Shown: positions 1 to 14,561, counted from the stretch's first letter. The stretch: 64,000 bases of DNA from Hyphomicrobiaceae bacterium (GCA_900298995.1 OMIC01000026.1:1-64000), one strand, 5' to 3'. Numbers and translations: made by a program. The notes: generated from the letters alone by a model not told the origin.

Positions 1-237
1 CCAGATGCCCTCGCGATCTCGATGTCGAAACCCCCTGGTGAACATATCACGGGCAAGATTTTTGTGACTGAACTGCTGGGTGGCGACATGATCGTTGACG
101 TTGATCTTGATGACTGCCGCATCAGGGTCAAGACATCGACGGAGTTCGATGGCGTAGAGGGCCAGACGTGCTACATGACGATCAACACGGCAAAGTGGCA
201 CGCATTTTCGAAGGAAAATGGCAAGGCGTTGTTCTAG
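1..237 (+). CDS. ABC transporter ATP-binding protein, C-terminal fragment (partial)
   Basis: The reading frame is open from the first base of the window, so the gene starts outside and only about 78 C-terminal residues are seen. The tail (VTELLGGDMIVDVDLDD, then INTAKWHAFSKENGKALF) resembles the TOBE-type regulatory end of MalK/UgpC-like sugar-import ATPases, whose ATPase domain would lie upstream. Such proteins energise periplasmic binding-protein-dependent uptake from the cytoplasmic face of the membrane. The gene ends 11 bases before the AhpD-like gene, so the two may be cotranscribed. It is not part of the photosynthesis cluster. The substrate cannot be told from this fragment. Confidence 0.7.
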   Translation, partial: PDALAISMSKPPGEHITGKIFVTELLGGDMIVDVDLDDCRIRVKTSTEFDGVEGQTCYMTINTAKWHAFSKENGKALF

Positions 238-248
238 AGGGGTGTCTG

Positions 249-584
249 ATGTCTGAAGCAAAGGAAAAACTGGATGGTGTGAACAGCCGTCTCATGGGAT
301 TGTTCAAAGCTGACAAGCAGACGATGATGGCCTTCAACGGCCTCGCAACGGCGGCGACGCGGGCAGGTAAGATATCACCCGCGATCAAGGAGTTGACCGC
401 TGTAGCCATTGCTGCGGCCAAGGGTTGTGAGGATTGCATCGTTTACCACGCGGCAGCCGCGAAGAAACATGGAGCCAGCCGTGAGGAACTTGCTGAAATG
501 CTCGCGGTGACTGTCGAAATGGCCGGCGGTCCAGGTGCGGTGTATGCCGCTAAGGCGCTTGAAATATTTGATCAGCTTACGTGA
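249..584 (+). CDS. AhpD-like / carboxymuconolactone decarboxylase family protein
   Basis: A 111-residue protein starting at the ATG preceded by GAGGGG; the longer track ORF (from 168) would overlap the upstream gene and lacks such a site. It has the family pattern CEDC...H at residues 60-67, the CxxC-x3-H motif of AhpD-like thiol proteins, preceded by the usual KELT segment. Family members are small all-helical proteins with peroxidase or reductase-coupled thiol activity, or decarboxylase-like folds without activity. Specific function is unknown. It ends at a TGA whose last bases lie in TGATCA, which also holds the stop of the convergent downstream gene. Confidence 0.75.
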   Translation: MSEAKEKLDGVNSRLMGLFKADKQTMMAFNGLATAATRAGKISPAIKELTAVAIAAAKGCEDCIVYHAAAAKKHGASREELAEMLAVTVEMAGGPGAVYAAKALEIFDQLT

Positions 585-992
585 TCAGCTCGCCCAGAGG
601 TGGATTGAGAGTGAAACGGTTGCCGTTGAGACGAAAGCTGTCAGCGCCGTTCCCCACGCGAGGTCGATCAAGGCTATGCGCGTGGTAAATCCCTTCATGA
701 CCGCGAGGTTTGTCAGATCGTAGGTGCCGTATGCAACAAGTCCCAGAAGTGCACCGTATGTGAGGGCCTGGACGACGGATTGAGACTTTGAAGCTGGCCA
801 TATGACCATGATCATGAGAACAGACACGTAAAGCAGATAGAAGGCTGCCGCCGCGGAGAAATTTGGTGGCTGGCGCAGTAACACGCCGATTTCACTGACG
901 TATATGCTTCTCCCAAGCCACAGCAGCCACACCATGTCGATCAACAGAAAGAGAACTGCCGATATGACCCACAAGCCCGCCCAGTGCAGCAT
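585..992 (-). CDS. DUF2177-type integral membrane protein
   Basis: A 135-residue, strongly hydrophobic protein with about four membrane segments. The N-terminal pattern (FLLIDMVWLLWLG) and the later YGTYDLTNLAVMKGF match the DUF2177 family as I know it. The function of the family is not established. The start follows a GGAG at a suitable distance. It lies 67 bases downstream of hemA on the same strand, so it may be read through from the long bch-puh-hem transcript, but nothing else ties it to photosynthesis. It converges with the AhpD-like gene with no bases between the two stop codons. Confidence 0.75.
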   Translation of the reverse strand: MLHWAGLWVISAVLFLLIDMVWLLWLGRSIYVSEIGVLLRQPPNFSAAAAFYLLYVSVLMIMVIWPASKSQSVVQALTYGALLGLVAYGTYDLTNLAVMKGFTTRIALIDLAWGTALTAFVSTATVSLSIHLWAS

Positions 993-1059
993 TTGTCAAA
1001 TCTCCGACTGATCTTGGTACGTCACAGTTCGGCAGGGGATCACCAGCCAGTCCAGATGC

Positions 1060-2271
1060 TCAGGCGACGGCCCTGGCGAGTGCACACTGTGACCACAGTT
1101 CGGACAGCGCATTCACGAGATGATCCATATCGGCGTCGCTGTGAAGGGGGGTCGGCGTAATACGCAGCCGCTCTGTGCCCCGCGGCACGGTAGGATAGTT
1201 GATCGGCTGTATGTAGATACCATGGCGCTCGAGCAGAATATCACTGATCCACTTGCATTTCTTTGCGTCGCCCACGATCACTGGCACAATGTGGGTTGAA
1301 TTCGCCTTGTAAGGCACACCTGCCTGATCAAGTTTCCGGCGCAGTTTTGCCACCCGGTCCTTGTGGCGCAGTCGCTCCATCTCACTCACTTTCAGGTGGC
1401 GGATTGACGTGGCGGCACCTGCAGCAACGGCTGGCGGCAGGGCTGTCGTGAAAATGAAGCCGGATGCGAAGCTTCTCACGAAGTCACAGAGGGCGGCAGA
1501 GCCAGTGATGTACCCGCCAACTACGCCATAGGCCTTTCCGAGCGTACCCTCTATGACAGTGATCCTGCTCATGAGTCCTTCGCGCTCAGCGATGCCGCCG
1601 CCACGTGGGCCATACATGCCTACAGCATGTACCTCGTCGAGGTAGGTCATGGCATTGTAAGCTTCGGCAAGCTCTACGATCTCGCGGATCGGACCGACGT
1701 CACCATCCATGGAGTAAACAGATTCGAATGCTATCAGCTTTGGGCGGGAAGGGTCGGAAGCTTTCAGAAGGCGTTCAAGGTCAGCGACGTCATTGTGCTT
1801 GAAGATATGACGCTCGGCGCGGCTGTGACGAATGCCTTCAATCATTGATGCATGATTTCCCGCGTCCGAATACACGATACAATTTGGCATCGATGCCGCA
1901 AGCGTGCCAAGAGCTGCCCAGTTTGACACATAGCCGGATGTGAAAAGCAGAGCACTCTCCTTGCCATGGAGATCAGCTAGTTCCCGCTCCAATTCAACGT
2001 GATAGTGATTTGTGCCCGAGATGTTGCGCGTTCCGCCTGCGCCTGCACCACAACGATCCAGCGCGTCATGCATGGCAGCAAGTACCTTTGGATTTTGGCC
2101 CATTCCGAGATAGTCATTCGAGCACCAGACGGTGATTTCCTTCTGGACAGCACCATGATGGGTGGCACGTGGAAAAGAACCCTGCCTGCGTTCGAGGTCG
2201 GCAAACACGCGATAGCGGCCCTCGGTTCGAAGTGTCGCAAGCTCGGAGCTGAAGAAAGCCTCATAGTCCAT
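1060..2271 (-). CDS. hemA: 5-aminolevulinate synthase
   Basis: Condenses glycine and succinyl-CoA to 5-aminolevulinate with pyridoxal phosphate, the first step of tetrapyrrole synthesis in alphaproteobacteria (Shemin pathway). The 403-residue length is normal. The PLP-binding core is visible: [12 protein letters not shown] and the lysine loop EGTLGKAYG (Lys near residue 245). I chose the ATG before DYEAFF because GGAGGTCACA precedes it and the family starts there; the track ORF adds 65 spurious residues. It is the last photosynthesis gene of the minus-strand bchF-to-hemA block, downstream of puhE, the arrangement known from other purple bacterial clusters. A second housekeeping hemA may exist elsewhere. 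Confidence 0.95.
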   Translation of the reverse strand: MDYEAFFSSELATLRTEGRYRVFADLERRQGSFPRATHHGAVQKEITVWCSNDYLGMGQNPKVLAAMHDALDRCGAGAGGTRNISGTNHYHVELERELADLHGKESALLFTSGYVSNWAALGTLAASMPNCIVYSDAGNHASMIEGIRHSRAERHIFKHNDVADLERLLKASDPSRPKLIAFESVYSMDGDVGPIREIVELAEAYNAMTYLDEVHAVGMYGPRGGGIAEREGLMSRITVIEGTLGKAYGVVGGYITGSAALCDFVRSFASGFIFTTALPPAVAAGAATSIRHLKVSEMERLRHKDRVAKLRRKLDQAGVPYKANSTHIVPVIVGDAKKCKWISDILLERHGIYIQPINYPTVPRGTERLRITPTPLHSDADMDHLVNALSELWSQCALARAVA

Positions 2272-2306
2272 TGTGACCTCCACTTTGCTGTGGGTTGGAT
2301 GGCTGG

Positions 2307-3134
2307 TCATGGCGTCAGCCTGTTTGTGTATGCGGTATAATTGAAGTCGTCCGGGTCTGTGTTGCGCAATTTTGCCGCGCTCCGTCTGCGGGGCATGCTC
2401 CACTGCCACAATTTTTCGACAGGCAGCGGAAGCATCAGTAACCAGTGCTCGAAAACTGCAAGACATGCCAGTGCAGCAAGAAGGGAGTAGCCAGCCTTGA
2501 TGGATGGACCTTGCGCGGCAATTGCCTCGCTCAAGAGCAGGACTGCGCCTGCAGTTGCTGCAGTAATGGAAAAGGGAAAAAGCAGGTTCATCGGCTTATG
2601 AGTGAGGAAACTCTTCAGCACAGCCATGTGAGGGGGTACGAATTCCGCACTTACATTACGCACACCGAGAAAGACGTTCAGCCTAGCACTCAGATGCATT
2701 GCCCATAGGAGCAGGTAAGACCACAAGCCCCACTGATTCTCAGATTTCCAACACAGAGCCGCAATTGCCACCGCCCCCAACACGATTGCGATTTCATGCC
2801 AGAGGTTGACAGCGATGGCGTGTCCAAAATGGCGCCATCCTGAGCATGCAGCAGAGCAAGAATGCTTACGAGGTCCGGTAACATAACCCGTATAAAGGCT
2901 TATCTCCTGCCAGCCCCAGGCAATGAGGCCGGCGGTGAACGACGCGTAGACAGCAAAAACAGATCCGTCCGAGGCCGTGAACCATACCGTGAAGAGGGAT
3001 CCTCCCAGCAGTGCTGTTGCCCCAGCCATGCTCCAGCGGAAGGTTTGAACGGGTAGCTGATCAAGATAGAAGATCAGGCCCGTGGCAAACCACCACAGGA
3101 AAAGGGCATAGGCCATTGGCTGGATGAGGTCCAT
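2307..3134 (-). CDS. puhE: PuhE, photosynthetic complex assembly protein (DUF3623)
   Basis: A 275-residue polytopic membrane protein matching PuhE in length, content ([37 protein letters not shown]) and position between acsF and hemA. PuhE is known as a factor that affects reaction-centre and LH1 assembly and modulates bacteriochlorophyll synthesis; its molecular mechanism is not known. I chose the internal ATG at MDLIQP because the 17 preceding residues of the track ORF come from overlap with acsF. It begins 10 bases after the acsF stop, so it is translated from the same message. Confidence 0.9.
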   Translation of the reverse strand: MDLIQPMAYALFLWWFATGLIFYLDQLPVQTFRWSMAGATALLGGSLFTVWFTASDGSVFAVYASFTAGLIAWGWQEISLYTGYVTGPRKHSCSAACSGWRHFGHAIAVNLWHEIAIVLGAVAIAALCWKSENQWGLWSYLLLWAMHLSARLNVFLGVRNVSAEFVPPHMAVLKSFLTHKPMNLLFPFSITAATAGAVLLLSEAIAAQGPSIKAGYSLLAALACLAVFEHWLLMLPLPVEKLWQWSMPRRRSAAKLRNTDPDDFNYTAYTNRLTP

Positions 3135-3144
3135 CAACCTGCCA

Positions 3145-4212
3145 TTACCAGCTCGGCGCCAGCCGCACGTTGCCCGGCAGGGCATTGGCCTTGGCGGGTA
3201 TCATGTAGAGACGAAGAAATGTCAGCCCAGCAGCCACCGCTGTGCGTAGTTTGCCGATCTTTGCGGTCATGCCACCTTTTTTCTGCCAGACCGCAGCCCG
3301 GTCATTGATTTTGCGCAATCTCTCGAGGCCTGAGAAAAACGCGGGGTTTTCAATGTCGAGCTCCAGCGGGAATACCTGACGGGATATCTCAGAGGTAATC
3401 TTGAAGACCTTGTAGCCATACTCGGTGGGTTCGAGGCCAAGCGCCTCATGAAAATGTGGCCGCTGGTGATCGCGGACATACATGGTCGCAAAGACGGCGA
3501 GCAGGAAGAATTTAACCCACAGCTTGTTCACACCGCTTAGAAGTTCTGGGTGCGCACGCACGAGTAGTGCGAAGGCCTCGCCATGGCGAAACTCGTCGTT
3601 GCACCATTTCTCAAACCACTTGAAGATTGGGTGAATGCGCCGCTCAGGATGCGCCTGGAGATGGCGGAAGATCGTGATGTAGCGGGCGTACCCAATCTTC
3701 TCCGAGAGATATGTCGCATAGAAGATGAATTTCGGTTTGAAGAATGTGTATTTCTTGGTCTTGGTAAGAAAGCCAAGATCAACGCCGATCTTGAAGTCCT
3801 TGAGCGTATCGTTGATGAATCCGGCGTGACGCGACTCGTCGCGGCTCATCAGCCGGAACAACTCGCACATGTCGGGGTTCGAGCCCCGCTTGCGCATCTC
3901 GGCGTATAGAACGCAACCGGAAAACTCTGCTGTGAGTGAACTGACCAGAAAATCGACGAATTCACGTCGCAGCCCTTCAGGGAGACTTTCCAAGGTTACA
4001 TGATCCCACTCGGCATTCCGCTTGAAGTGGTTCTTGTTAGGGTCGCTCTGCATCTCGGCGATGAGGGCGTCCCATTCCTTGCGCACGGGTGTCACATCAA
4101 GCTTGTCGAGCGCCTTGTAGTCGGTGGTGTAGAACCGCGGGCTGAGGACGGTTGACTCCTGTGCCTTTGCAAGGGTGTCTGCGGGCCGAATTCCGATGGT
4201 TTCGATTGTCAT
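3145..4212 (-). CDS. acsF: Mg-protoporphyrin IX monomethyl ester oxidative cyclase, aerobic
   Basis: Diiron enzyme that forms the isocyclic fifth ring of bacteriochlorophyll using O2, producing divinyl protochlorophyllide. The 355-residue length is typical. Ligand motifs of the diiron carboxylate fold are visible: [20 protein letters not shown] and [10 protein letters not shown]. The start overlaps the stop of orf100 by four bases (ATGA), which implies translational coupling. No anaerobic cyclase bchE appears in this window, so if there is none elsewhere, pigment synthesis would need oxygen. The flanking puhE and puhC side genes match the standard puh-acsF order. Confidence 0.95.
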   Translation of the reverse strand: MTIETIGIRPADTLAKAQESTVLSPRFYTTDYKALDKLDVTPVRKEWDALIAEMQSDPNKNHFKRNAEWDHVTLESLPEGLRREFVDFLVSSLTAEFSGCVLYAEMRKRGSNPDMCELFRLMSRDESRHAGFINDTLKDFKIGVDLGFLTKTKKYTFFKPKFIFYATYLSEKIGYARYITIFRHLQAHPERRIHPIFKWFEKWCNDEFRHGEAFALLVRAHPELLSGVNKLWVKFFLLAVFATMYVRDHQRPHFHEALGLEPTEYGYKVFKITSEISRQVFPLELDIENPAFFSGLERLRKINDRAAVWQKKGGMTAKIGKLRTAVAAGLTFLRLYMIPAKANALPGNVRLAPSW

Positions 4213-4511
4213 AGTTCTTCCCCAGAGAAGCTGAATTCGAGGAGTTCCATGAACTCCAGGTCACCCGTCAGTTTTACCCATTTTCGCTCAAGCCAGTTTG
4301 CGCGTGTAATGGTAGCCGTTCGCCGTTCAGTGGCGGTTTCACCGTAGGGAACGATGATGGGCTTGCCATGGACGAGCACTTGGTCTCCGGGTTCGACGCT
4401 CACTCCGTCGTCCAGTTCAACATGGGCGGCGAGGCTCTCGAAAGTATTTACAACCCGTACAGTGCACATTACCTGCTCGACGGTTGCGGGGGCAAAGGGA
4501 TTGAGCATCAA
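4209..4511 (-). CDS. Conserved small protein between puhC and acsF
   Basis: A 100-residue protein without a signal peptide or membrane span. It is coupled by four-base overlaps both to puhC upstream and to acsF downstream, so it is surely translated. The middle ([22 protein letters not shown]) reads like a small beta-barrel with a turn, but I recognise no characterised family. Small proteins of similar size are found at this place in other purple bacterial clusters, which suggests a role with the cyclase or with reaction-centre assembly. That role is inference from position only. Confidence 0.75.
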   Translation of the reverse strand: MMLNPFAPATVEQVMCTVRVVNTFESLAAHVELDDGVSVEPGDQVLVHGKPIIVPYGETATERRTATITRANWLERKWVKLTGDLEFMELLEFSFSGEEL

Positions 4512-4963
4512 CTGTTATCTCCTTTTCCTGGAAGGAAGGTGTTGAAGACCCGGGCGTTGTCCTGGCCGTAGGCATTGAGATCGAGGGTGACCCCCGTCGC
4601 TGTATCCGTCAGAAGCAGTTGACCGTTTTCGAGTTGATCAAGCCGGTAGGCGGCTGCAACATCGCTTGATCCGGTCTTCCGCAGTCTGTTGAGGCCGCGG
4701 ATGACACCTGGAATGAAGCCCTCCCGGCCAGTTGCAGCTATTACTTGACTGGTTTCGGCATCAATCACAGTGATGGTACCCGAGTTGTCCGCTGAAAAAC
4801 GAATAAGCCTGGTGTTCAGGATATCTGATCCTGCGGTGGCCTGTTGGGGTTTGAACCCCGCAAGTCTTGCACCAGCGACCCCAATAAGAGTGGAGACCAC
4901 CATTGCGGCAGCAATGATCGTCGGAAGCTTGGAGCGAAGGGTATGGCCAGAGGCTTGAATCAT
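4508..4963 (-). CDS. puhC: PuhC, photosynthetic complex assembly protein
   Basis: A 151-residue protein with one N-terminal membrane segment (around LPTIIAAAMVVSTLIGVAGA) followed by a periplasmic domain containing the PuhC-typical segment IRGLNRLRK. PuhC promotes reaction-centre and LH1 core assembly in purple bacteria. The start is the ATG one base after the puhB stop; the longer track ORF runs back through puhB. The gene is tightly coupled to puhB and to orf100. Confidence 0.9.
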   Translation of the reverse strand: MIQASGHTLRSKLPTIIAAAMVVSTLIGVAGARLAGFKPQQATAGSDILNTRLIRFSADNSGTITVIDAETSQVIAATGREGFIPGVIRGLNRLRKTGSSDVAAAYRLDQLENGQLLLTDTATGVTLDLNAYGQDNARVFNTFLPGKGDNS

Positions 4964-4964
4964 G

Positions 4965-5621
4965 TCAGGCGGCCGCAGGCCGGGGGTTGTTGAGAACACG
5001 TGGCGTCTCGATAGCCTCCTGCAGCGTGTGTGTTGGCTGACCAGCGAGGGAGGCCGCCAGCTGTGCTGCGACGTTGTCTGCATTCGGTATAGTCCGTAGA
5101 CATGGTTGCGGATGGCGGAAATGGAAGGGCCGGGCATGGGGCCACAACAGGAGGTAGGCTAATCTTTCCTGGGGGGTTACCCTCAAGGGGATATCCCCTG
5201 AGCCATTTCCAATGAGCCGAAGAGATGCGCCGTCGATCTGGCGGAAGGGCAGGTTGATTGTCACTGGAAGAGCCATTCCTATTCGCATCACCACTCGTCT
5301 GGTAGTGATTGTGTAAACGGTCGTGCGGGCACTCAGCCATGCGAGTCCGGCAAGCAAGGTTGCTGCAATGAGACCCATCGGGATAAGCCAGCCAAAGGGT
5401 CGCAGCGCCAGAGTGATGCTGTCTCCTTCCGAGAGCCGGACGGCGGCAGTCATGGCTGCAAGTCCCCCGAAGTACCAGATCACCTTGCGGGCGTGAAATG
5501 CGTGGACGGCAAGATCCTGCCATCTCGGCGCCCCCTGCCACAGCATACGCTCGCCTTGCGGAAGCATTTGCGGGAGACCGCGTACCGGCTCGAAGTCAAA
5601 GTCGTTGTGGTCGTGGCTCAT
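4965..5621 (-). CDS. puhB: PuhB, reaction-centre assembly protein
   Basis: A 218-residue protein with an N-terminal DFDFEPVRGLPQMLPQGE motif typical of PuhB, two or three membrane spans between residues 45 and 95, and a bacterial PH-like domain (TTVYTITTRRVVMRIG). PuhB aids reaction-centre assembly, probably before LH1 encircles it. Its start overlaps the puhA stop by four bases, and its stop is separated by one base from the puhC start, so puhABC is translationally coupled. Confidence 0.92.
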   Translation of the reverse strand: MSHDHNDFDFEPVRGLPQMLPQGERMLWQGAPRWQDLAVHAFHARKVIWYFGGLAAMTAAVRLSEGDSITLALRPFGWLIPMGLIAATLLAGLAWLSARTTVYTITTRRVVMRIGMALPVTINLPFRQIDGASLRLIGNGSGDIPLRVTPQERLAYLLLWPHARPFHFRHPQPCLRTIPNADNVAAQLAASLAGQPTHTLQEAIETPRVLNNPRPAAA

Positions 5622-6397
5622 ACCAGCGGCTCAGCCCTTTCGGGGAGCGCATAAAGATGGCCACCCGCATAGAATGCGCAAATCTTGTCTTCTTCGAGAC
5701 GTGTCACCACATCGGGGTTACGAATCCCCGGAACCTTCATGAATTGTTTTGAGGTAATGGATTTGACCCCAACTTCACGCCGGGAACCTGAGATCCGCGC
5801 CAGCGTTGTTGGCAGCAGCACATTTCTGCGATTGCCGGCCTTGTCGCTGACTTCAACTTCAAGATAGCGCATGATGTACTCTGCGACATCCACCCATACA
5901 TCTGTTACTTTTCCGCCAATCTTGCCATCAGCACCGATTACGTGCATGCCGCGGGGGTCGGGATCGCGCTCCTCGATATGCCAACCCTCCGTCTTGCGAA
6001 GCGGCACGAGCTTGGGTGTTCCGTGGAATGTTGCGTCTGGAATGTCGAGGCGCTCGGCATAAGCCGCGGGTCCGACGCCATCCACCATTGGGTCACCATC
6101 AGGTTCGAGAGGTGCTCCCGGCCAGGGGCCAATCGGCGTCGCCTTGACAGGCCGGGCATCATAGGGCTCGGCCCGGGGTGCTTGAACCGTGGAACCGTCA
6201 GCCAGCAGGTAGGTCTTCGGGGCGGGGACGGCAGGCCATCCTTGAACGGTGATGTGAGCTGAGCGCTCCGATTCGAGAGGATATCCCTCGCGTTTGTCCT
6301 CGCGGTGAAGATAAATGATGATGAGTGCGAGGAAACCCCAGAACAGATACAGCACCACCTGGGCGACATCGACATATTGGGTGAAGGCTGCGGACAT
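5618..6397 (-). CDS. puhA: Photosynthetic reaction centre H subunit
   Basis: The H subunit caps the cytoplasmic face of the L-M reaction-centre core and shapes proton delivery to QB. The 259-residue protein has a single N-terminal membrane helix (VVLYLFWGFLALIIIYL) followed by the diagnostic HREDKREGYPLE and a cytoplasmic domain with the PRC-barrel part near the C-terminus (ADGKIGGKVTDVWVD). The start ATG at MSAAFTQYVD follows AAGGAGAGCC; the track ORF begins 25 codons too early. It lies directly downstream of lhaA. Confidence 0.97.
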   Translation of the reverse strand: MSAAFTQYVDVAQVVLYLFWGFLALIIIYLHREDKREGYPLESERSAHITVQGWPAVPAPKTYLLADGSTVQAPRAEPYDARPVKATPIGPWPGAPLEPDGDPMVDGVGPAAYAERLDIPDATFHGTPKLVPLRKTEGWHIEERDPDPRGMHVIGADGKIGGKVTDVWVDVAEYIMRYLEVEVSDKAGNRRNVLLPTTLARISGSRREVGVKSITSKQFMKVPGIRNPDVVTRLEEDKICAFYAGGHLYALPERAEPLV

Positions 6398-6413
6398 GAT
6401 GGCTCTCCTTGGT

Positions 6414-7853
6414 TCAGCCCGGGTATTGTGCCAGGCCAAAACCCGGCAGACGGTTTTTCTGACGATTGCCACCCCGGACCATTGGTCCGATTACGGCGAG
6501 GGTAGCGAACAAAAGTACGATTTCGATTTGATAGACGACGACATAACCACCTGATGGGCCGCTGAAAGCAGCGCCAAGATCGCCGTGCACGGCTAATCCT
6601 GAAATGCCATCCCGCAACATGCCTGAGACACCAACTGCCATTCCTGCCGCTGTTGCCTGAACACCGCCCCAGGCACCCAGAGCAAAACCGCTAACCGCAC
6701 CTGACCCACTTGATGCCAGATCCATGGCGGCCGTGAGCATGCCGACGGAAAACAATCCACTGCCGAGCCCGATGAAGAAACTGCTCGTCTGGAAAACCGC
6801 GGAAAGGTTGAGGAGTGGCGAAAATATAACACCTGCGAAAGCCGCGATGCCAACCAGCAATCCCAACGAAGCAAGTCTGTAGGGGTCTCCTCCACGGCCC
6901 AGTTTTCGTGCGGAGAGCGCAAAGCCGGTGAGTGTGCCGGCTGCGAGAGTCGCAGTGAGCCACGTTGTCTGTCCAACGCTCATCCCGAAAACCTGGCCGC
7001 CAAATGGTTCAAGCAGTATGTCCTGCATGCTAAAGCCAGCCGTCCCAAGGCCGACTGCGACCAGGAGTCGCTTGGCGCGGCCGGCTCTACTGAATGTCTG
7101 CCAGGCTTCTGCAAAGGACGTGTGAGGCAGGGAACGAGAGGTAAGCTTGGGATTTCTGGCCTCTTGTTTCCACATCGCTATGCTGTTCAGGACGACGGTG
7201 ATGACAGCGACGGCCTGGATGATCTGGATCAGTTCGACAGCGGTAAAGTCGCTCAGGAGGCTGCCGAACACCAGTGCGCTGGCAACCATCCCAAGAAGCA
7301 GCATCACATAGAGAAGTGCAACGACCCTTGGCCGCGTGTCATCGCTCGCAAGATCGCTTGCGAGGGCCAGTCCTGCCGTCTGGGTTGTGTTAATGCCCGC
7401 TCCAATCAGTAAGAAAGCCAGTCCTGCACCGATTTCACCCCAGATTGCCGAGCCATGGCCCTGTCCTGTCAGGACAAGCAGCGCAAAAGGCAGAATGGCA
7501 AAGCCGCCAAACTGCATGAGGGTACCGAACCAGATGTAGGGCACTCGCCTCCAGCCAAGAACCGAACGGTGGGTATCAGACTTGAGCCCAATCAGCGCCC
7601 TGAATGGTGCAAAAATGATTGGGAGCGACACCATGAGGCCAACCAGCCAGGCGGGAACCCCCAGTTCAACGATCATCACACGGTTCAGCGTGCCGGTGAG
7701 CAGAACCATGGCCATGCCGACGGAAATCTGGAACAGGGACAGCCGCAGCAGTCGGCCGAGCGGAAGCTCGGTCGTGGCAGCATCCGCGAAGGGCAGGAAA
7801 CGTGGCCCAAGCGACTGCCAGATACTCGAAATGCTGGGTGTCTTCCTGCTCAT
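6414..7853 (-). CDS. lhaA: LhaA, light-harvesting 1 assembly protein (PucC/BCH2 MFS family)
   Basis: A 479-residue, 12-span membrane protein of the PucC branch of the major facilitator superfamily, with the family signatures FADAATTELPLGRLLRLSLF and LNRVMIVELGVP and later FSMQDILLEPFGGQVFG. LhaA is known to aid LH1 assembly, perhaps by handing over bacteriochlorophyll. Position upstream of puhA is diagnostic for lhaA rather than pucC. The start at MSRKTPS overlaps the bchM stop by four bases. It is one of three PucC-family genes in this window (with orf428 and pucC). Confidence 0.93.
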   Translation of the reverse strand: MSRKTPSISSIWQSLGPRFLPFADAATTELPLGRLLRLSLFQISVGMAMVLLTGTLNRVMIVELGVPAWLVGLMVSLPIIFAPFRALIGLKSDTHRSVLGWRRVPYIWFGTLMQFGGFAILPFALLVLTGQGHGSAIWGEIGAGLAFLLIGAGINTTQTAGLALASDLASDDTRPRVVALLYVMLLLGMVASALVFGSLLSDFTAVELIQIIQAVAVITVVLNSIAMWKQEARNPKLTSRSLPHTSFAEAWQTFSRAGRAKRLLVAVGLGTAGFSMQDILLEPFGGQVFGMSVGQTTWLTATLAAGTLTGFALSARKLGRGGDPYRLASLGLLVGIAAFAGVIFSPLLNLSAVFQTSSFFIGLGSGLFSVGMLTAAMDLASSGSGAVSGFALGAWGGVQATAAGMAVGVSGMLRDGISGLAVHGDLGAAFSGPSGGYVVVYQIEIVLLFATLAVIGPMVRGGNRQKNRLPGFGLAQYPG

Positions 7854-8547
7854 TCCTGGGTCAGCTCCTGAGCCTGAGAGATATAGAACCCCGTCGCAAT
7901 GCGGGTGCTGCGGCCAGTTTTCCATCCCGCCAGAGCTTGGCTCCGTACCACAGCCTGATGGAGTGACGCAGGTGCATGTGGAACAATGCGCGGAGACCGG
8001 TCGCTGCGCGGAAAGAGTTTGCCCACCATGTGCATGAGTGCCAGTGCAGGTGTACGTGGCGCATAGGTGAAATGCACGCCCCTGGTGCTCATGCCCGCAA
8101 GCTGCCCGATCATCTTCATCATGTCGGGCAGGCTGTAGTGGATGAGCGAATCCATCGCCACTACGTGATCGAAGGTACCAAGCCGCTGATCCATCATGTC
8201 ACCGGCGATGAAGCGTACACGGCCCTCGCCGATCTGATCCGGAAGCCTCTCACGCGCAATGCTGATGAGGGTCGGTGATATGTCGACTGCGGTGACGTCT
8301 GCTCCGCGACGTGCCGCTTCGACCGCAAGAGCGCCTGTCCCGCAGCCAGCATCCAGCAGGCGGAATCCGCGGAGGTCGGCAGGAAGAAAGCCAAGCAGTG
8401 TCGCTCGCATGCGTTCGCGCCCCGCCCGCACCGTCGCGCGGATACCGCTGACGGGTGCGTCCGAGGTCAACTTTGACCAGGCAGCCGCTGCCGTCCTGTC
8501 GAAGTAGGTCTCGATTTCGCTCCGCCGCTCGAGGTAACTGTCGCTCA

Positions 8548-8548
<1 letters not shown>
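7850..8548 (-). CDS. bchM: Mg-protoporphyrin IX O-methyltransferase
   Basis: Transfers a methyl group from S-adenosylmethionine to the C13 propionate of Mg-protoporphyrin IX, the step after Mg-chelatase and before the cyclase. The 232-residue protein carries the SAM-binding motif LLDAGCGTGALAVEAA around residues 65-80, followed by VTAVDISPTLI. The N-terminal YLERRSEIETYFDRTAA matches BchM. The start overlaps the last base of the bchL stop, so bchL, bchM and lhaA are coupled. Confidence 0.95.
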
Positions 8549-13035
<4,487 letters not shown>

Positions 13036-13061
<26 letters not shown>

Positions 13062-14556
13062 CGTACAGCGTCTCAACAGTGATCAGGCTCAACCCGCGTT
13101 CAGCGGCGAAGCGTTCTGTGTTCCGGCGCGCCTTTCCGCGCACGAAGAAGGGTACTTTCTGAAGTTCGCGTTCTGCGTCGGGCGTCCATCCTCCGGGGCC
13201 GCTCTCCTGGGCTCGCGAATGGGGTTTTGCCGCGCCATGACCGAGATGCGATGGTGCCGCCTTGTCGTTGAACTCGAAATCGTTGCGGAACATGTGGATC
13301 AGATGTTCCTCAAGCCCCATCATCAGCGGGTGTACCCAACTGTCGAAGATTACATTGGCGCCCTCAAATCCCATCTGTGGTGAATAGCGGGCCGGGAAGT
13401 CCTGAACATGGACCGGAGCGGAAATCACCGCGCAGGGTATTCCCAGCTTCTTGGCGATATGACGTTCCATCTGTGTGCCGAGAACCAGTTCTGGCTGCAA
13501 CTCGGCGACCTTGGCTTCGACCTCAAGGTAGTCGTCGGTGATAAGTGCTTCGATCCCCAATTCCTCGGCAAGTGCACGCAGTGGTCTGGCGAATTCGCGG
13601 CTGTAGCTGCCCAGTCCCACGACGTCGAAGCCGAGTTCCTCTTTGGCGATGCGCGCAGCGGCCATCGCATGCGTGGCATCGCCAAAAATGAACACGCGTT
13701 TGCCTGTGAGGTAGGTCGAATCGACGGAACGCGAGTACCAGGGCAACCGTGCAGTGCTGTCATCAAGAACGGGGGCGGCGTCGACGCCGGCCAGTCGCGC
13801 GACCTCACGGATGAATTCGCGGGTAGCTGTGACTCCAATGGGAACAACCGTCGTCATCGGCTGTTTGCAATTGCGTTCCAGCCAGCGTCCAGCGGTTTCA
13901 GCGGTCTCTGGATAGAGAACGACATTGAACGCTGCGTCGCCAAGTCGGCGAATGTCATCAGGCGTCGCGTTGAAGGGTGCAATGACATTCACGGTGATAC
14001 CCATGCGTTCAAGCAACCGGGTGATCTCCGCAAGATCATCGCGGTGTCGAAACCCAAGCGCGGTTGGGCCAAGAATGTTGCAGCTTCGGGGGTTGAACTC
14101 CGTCTCGGGCTTGCGCGGAGTGCAGAGAGTACGCACGATCTGATAGAAGGTTTCCGAGGCGCCCCAGTTTTCCTTTTTCTGATAGGAGGGCAGCTCGAGT
14201 GGAATGACCGGGATGGGCAGGGCAAGTGCCTTTGCGAGTCCTCCCGGATCATCCTGGATCAATTCTGCGGTACAGGAAGCGCCGACAATTATTGCCTGTG
14301 GCTGAAAGCGGGCATAGGCATCCGCGCAGGCTGTCTTGAACAGTTCTGCAGTATCGCCACCAAGATCACGAGCCTGGAAGGTTGTGTAGGTTACGGGCGG
14401 ACGGGCCGCACGGCGCTCGATCATCGTGAACAGAAGATCGGCATATGTATCGCCCTGCGGAGCATGGAGGACATAGTGAAGGCCCTTCATAGCTGTGGCG
14501 ATTCGCATCGCGCCGACATGTGGCGGGCCTTCATATGTCCAGAGTGTGAGTTGCAT
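13036..14556 (-). CDS. bchB: Light-independent protochlorophyllide reductase subunit B
   Basis: Catalytic-component subunit that with BchN forms the NifDK-like heterotetramer reducing ring D of protochlorophyllide to chlorophyllide. The 506-residue protein starts [18 protein letters not shown], typical of BchB; the later [18 protein letters not shown] holds a cluster-binding region. The C-terminal part ([16 protein letters not shown]) is the conserved BchB tail domain. Its 3' end overlaps the bchH start by 26 bases, and bchN ends five bases before its start. Confidence 0.97.
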
Positions 14557-14561
14557 GGTGT

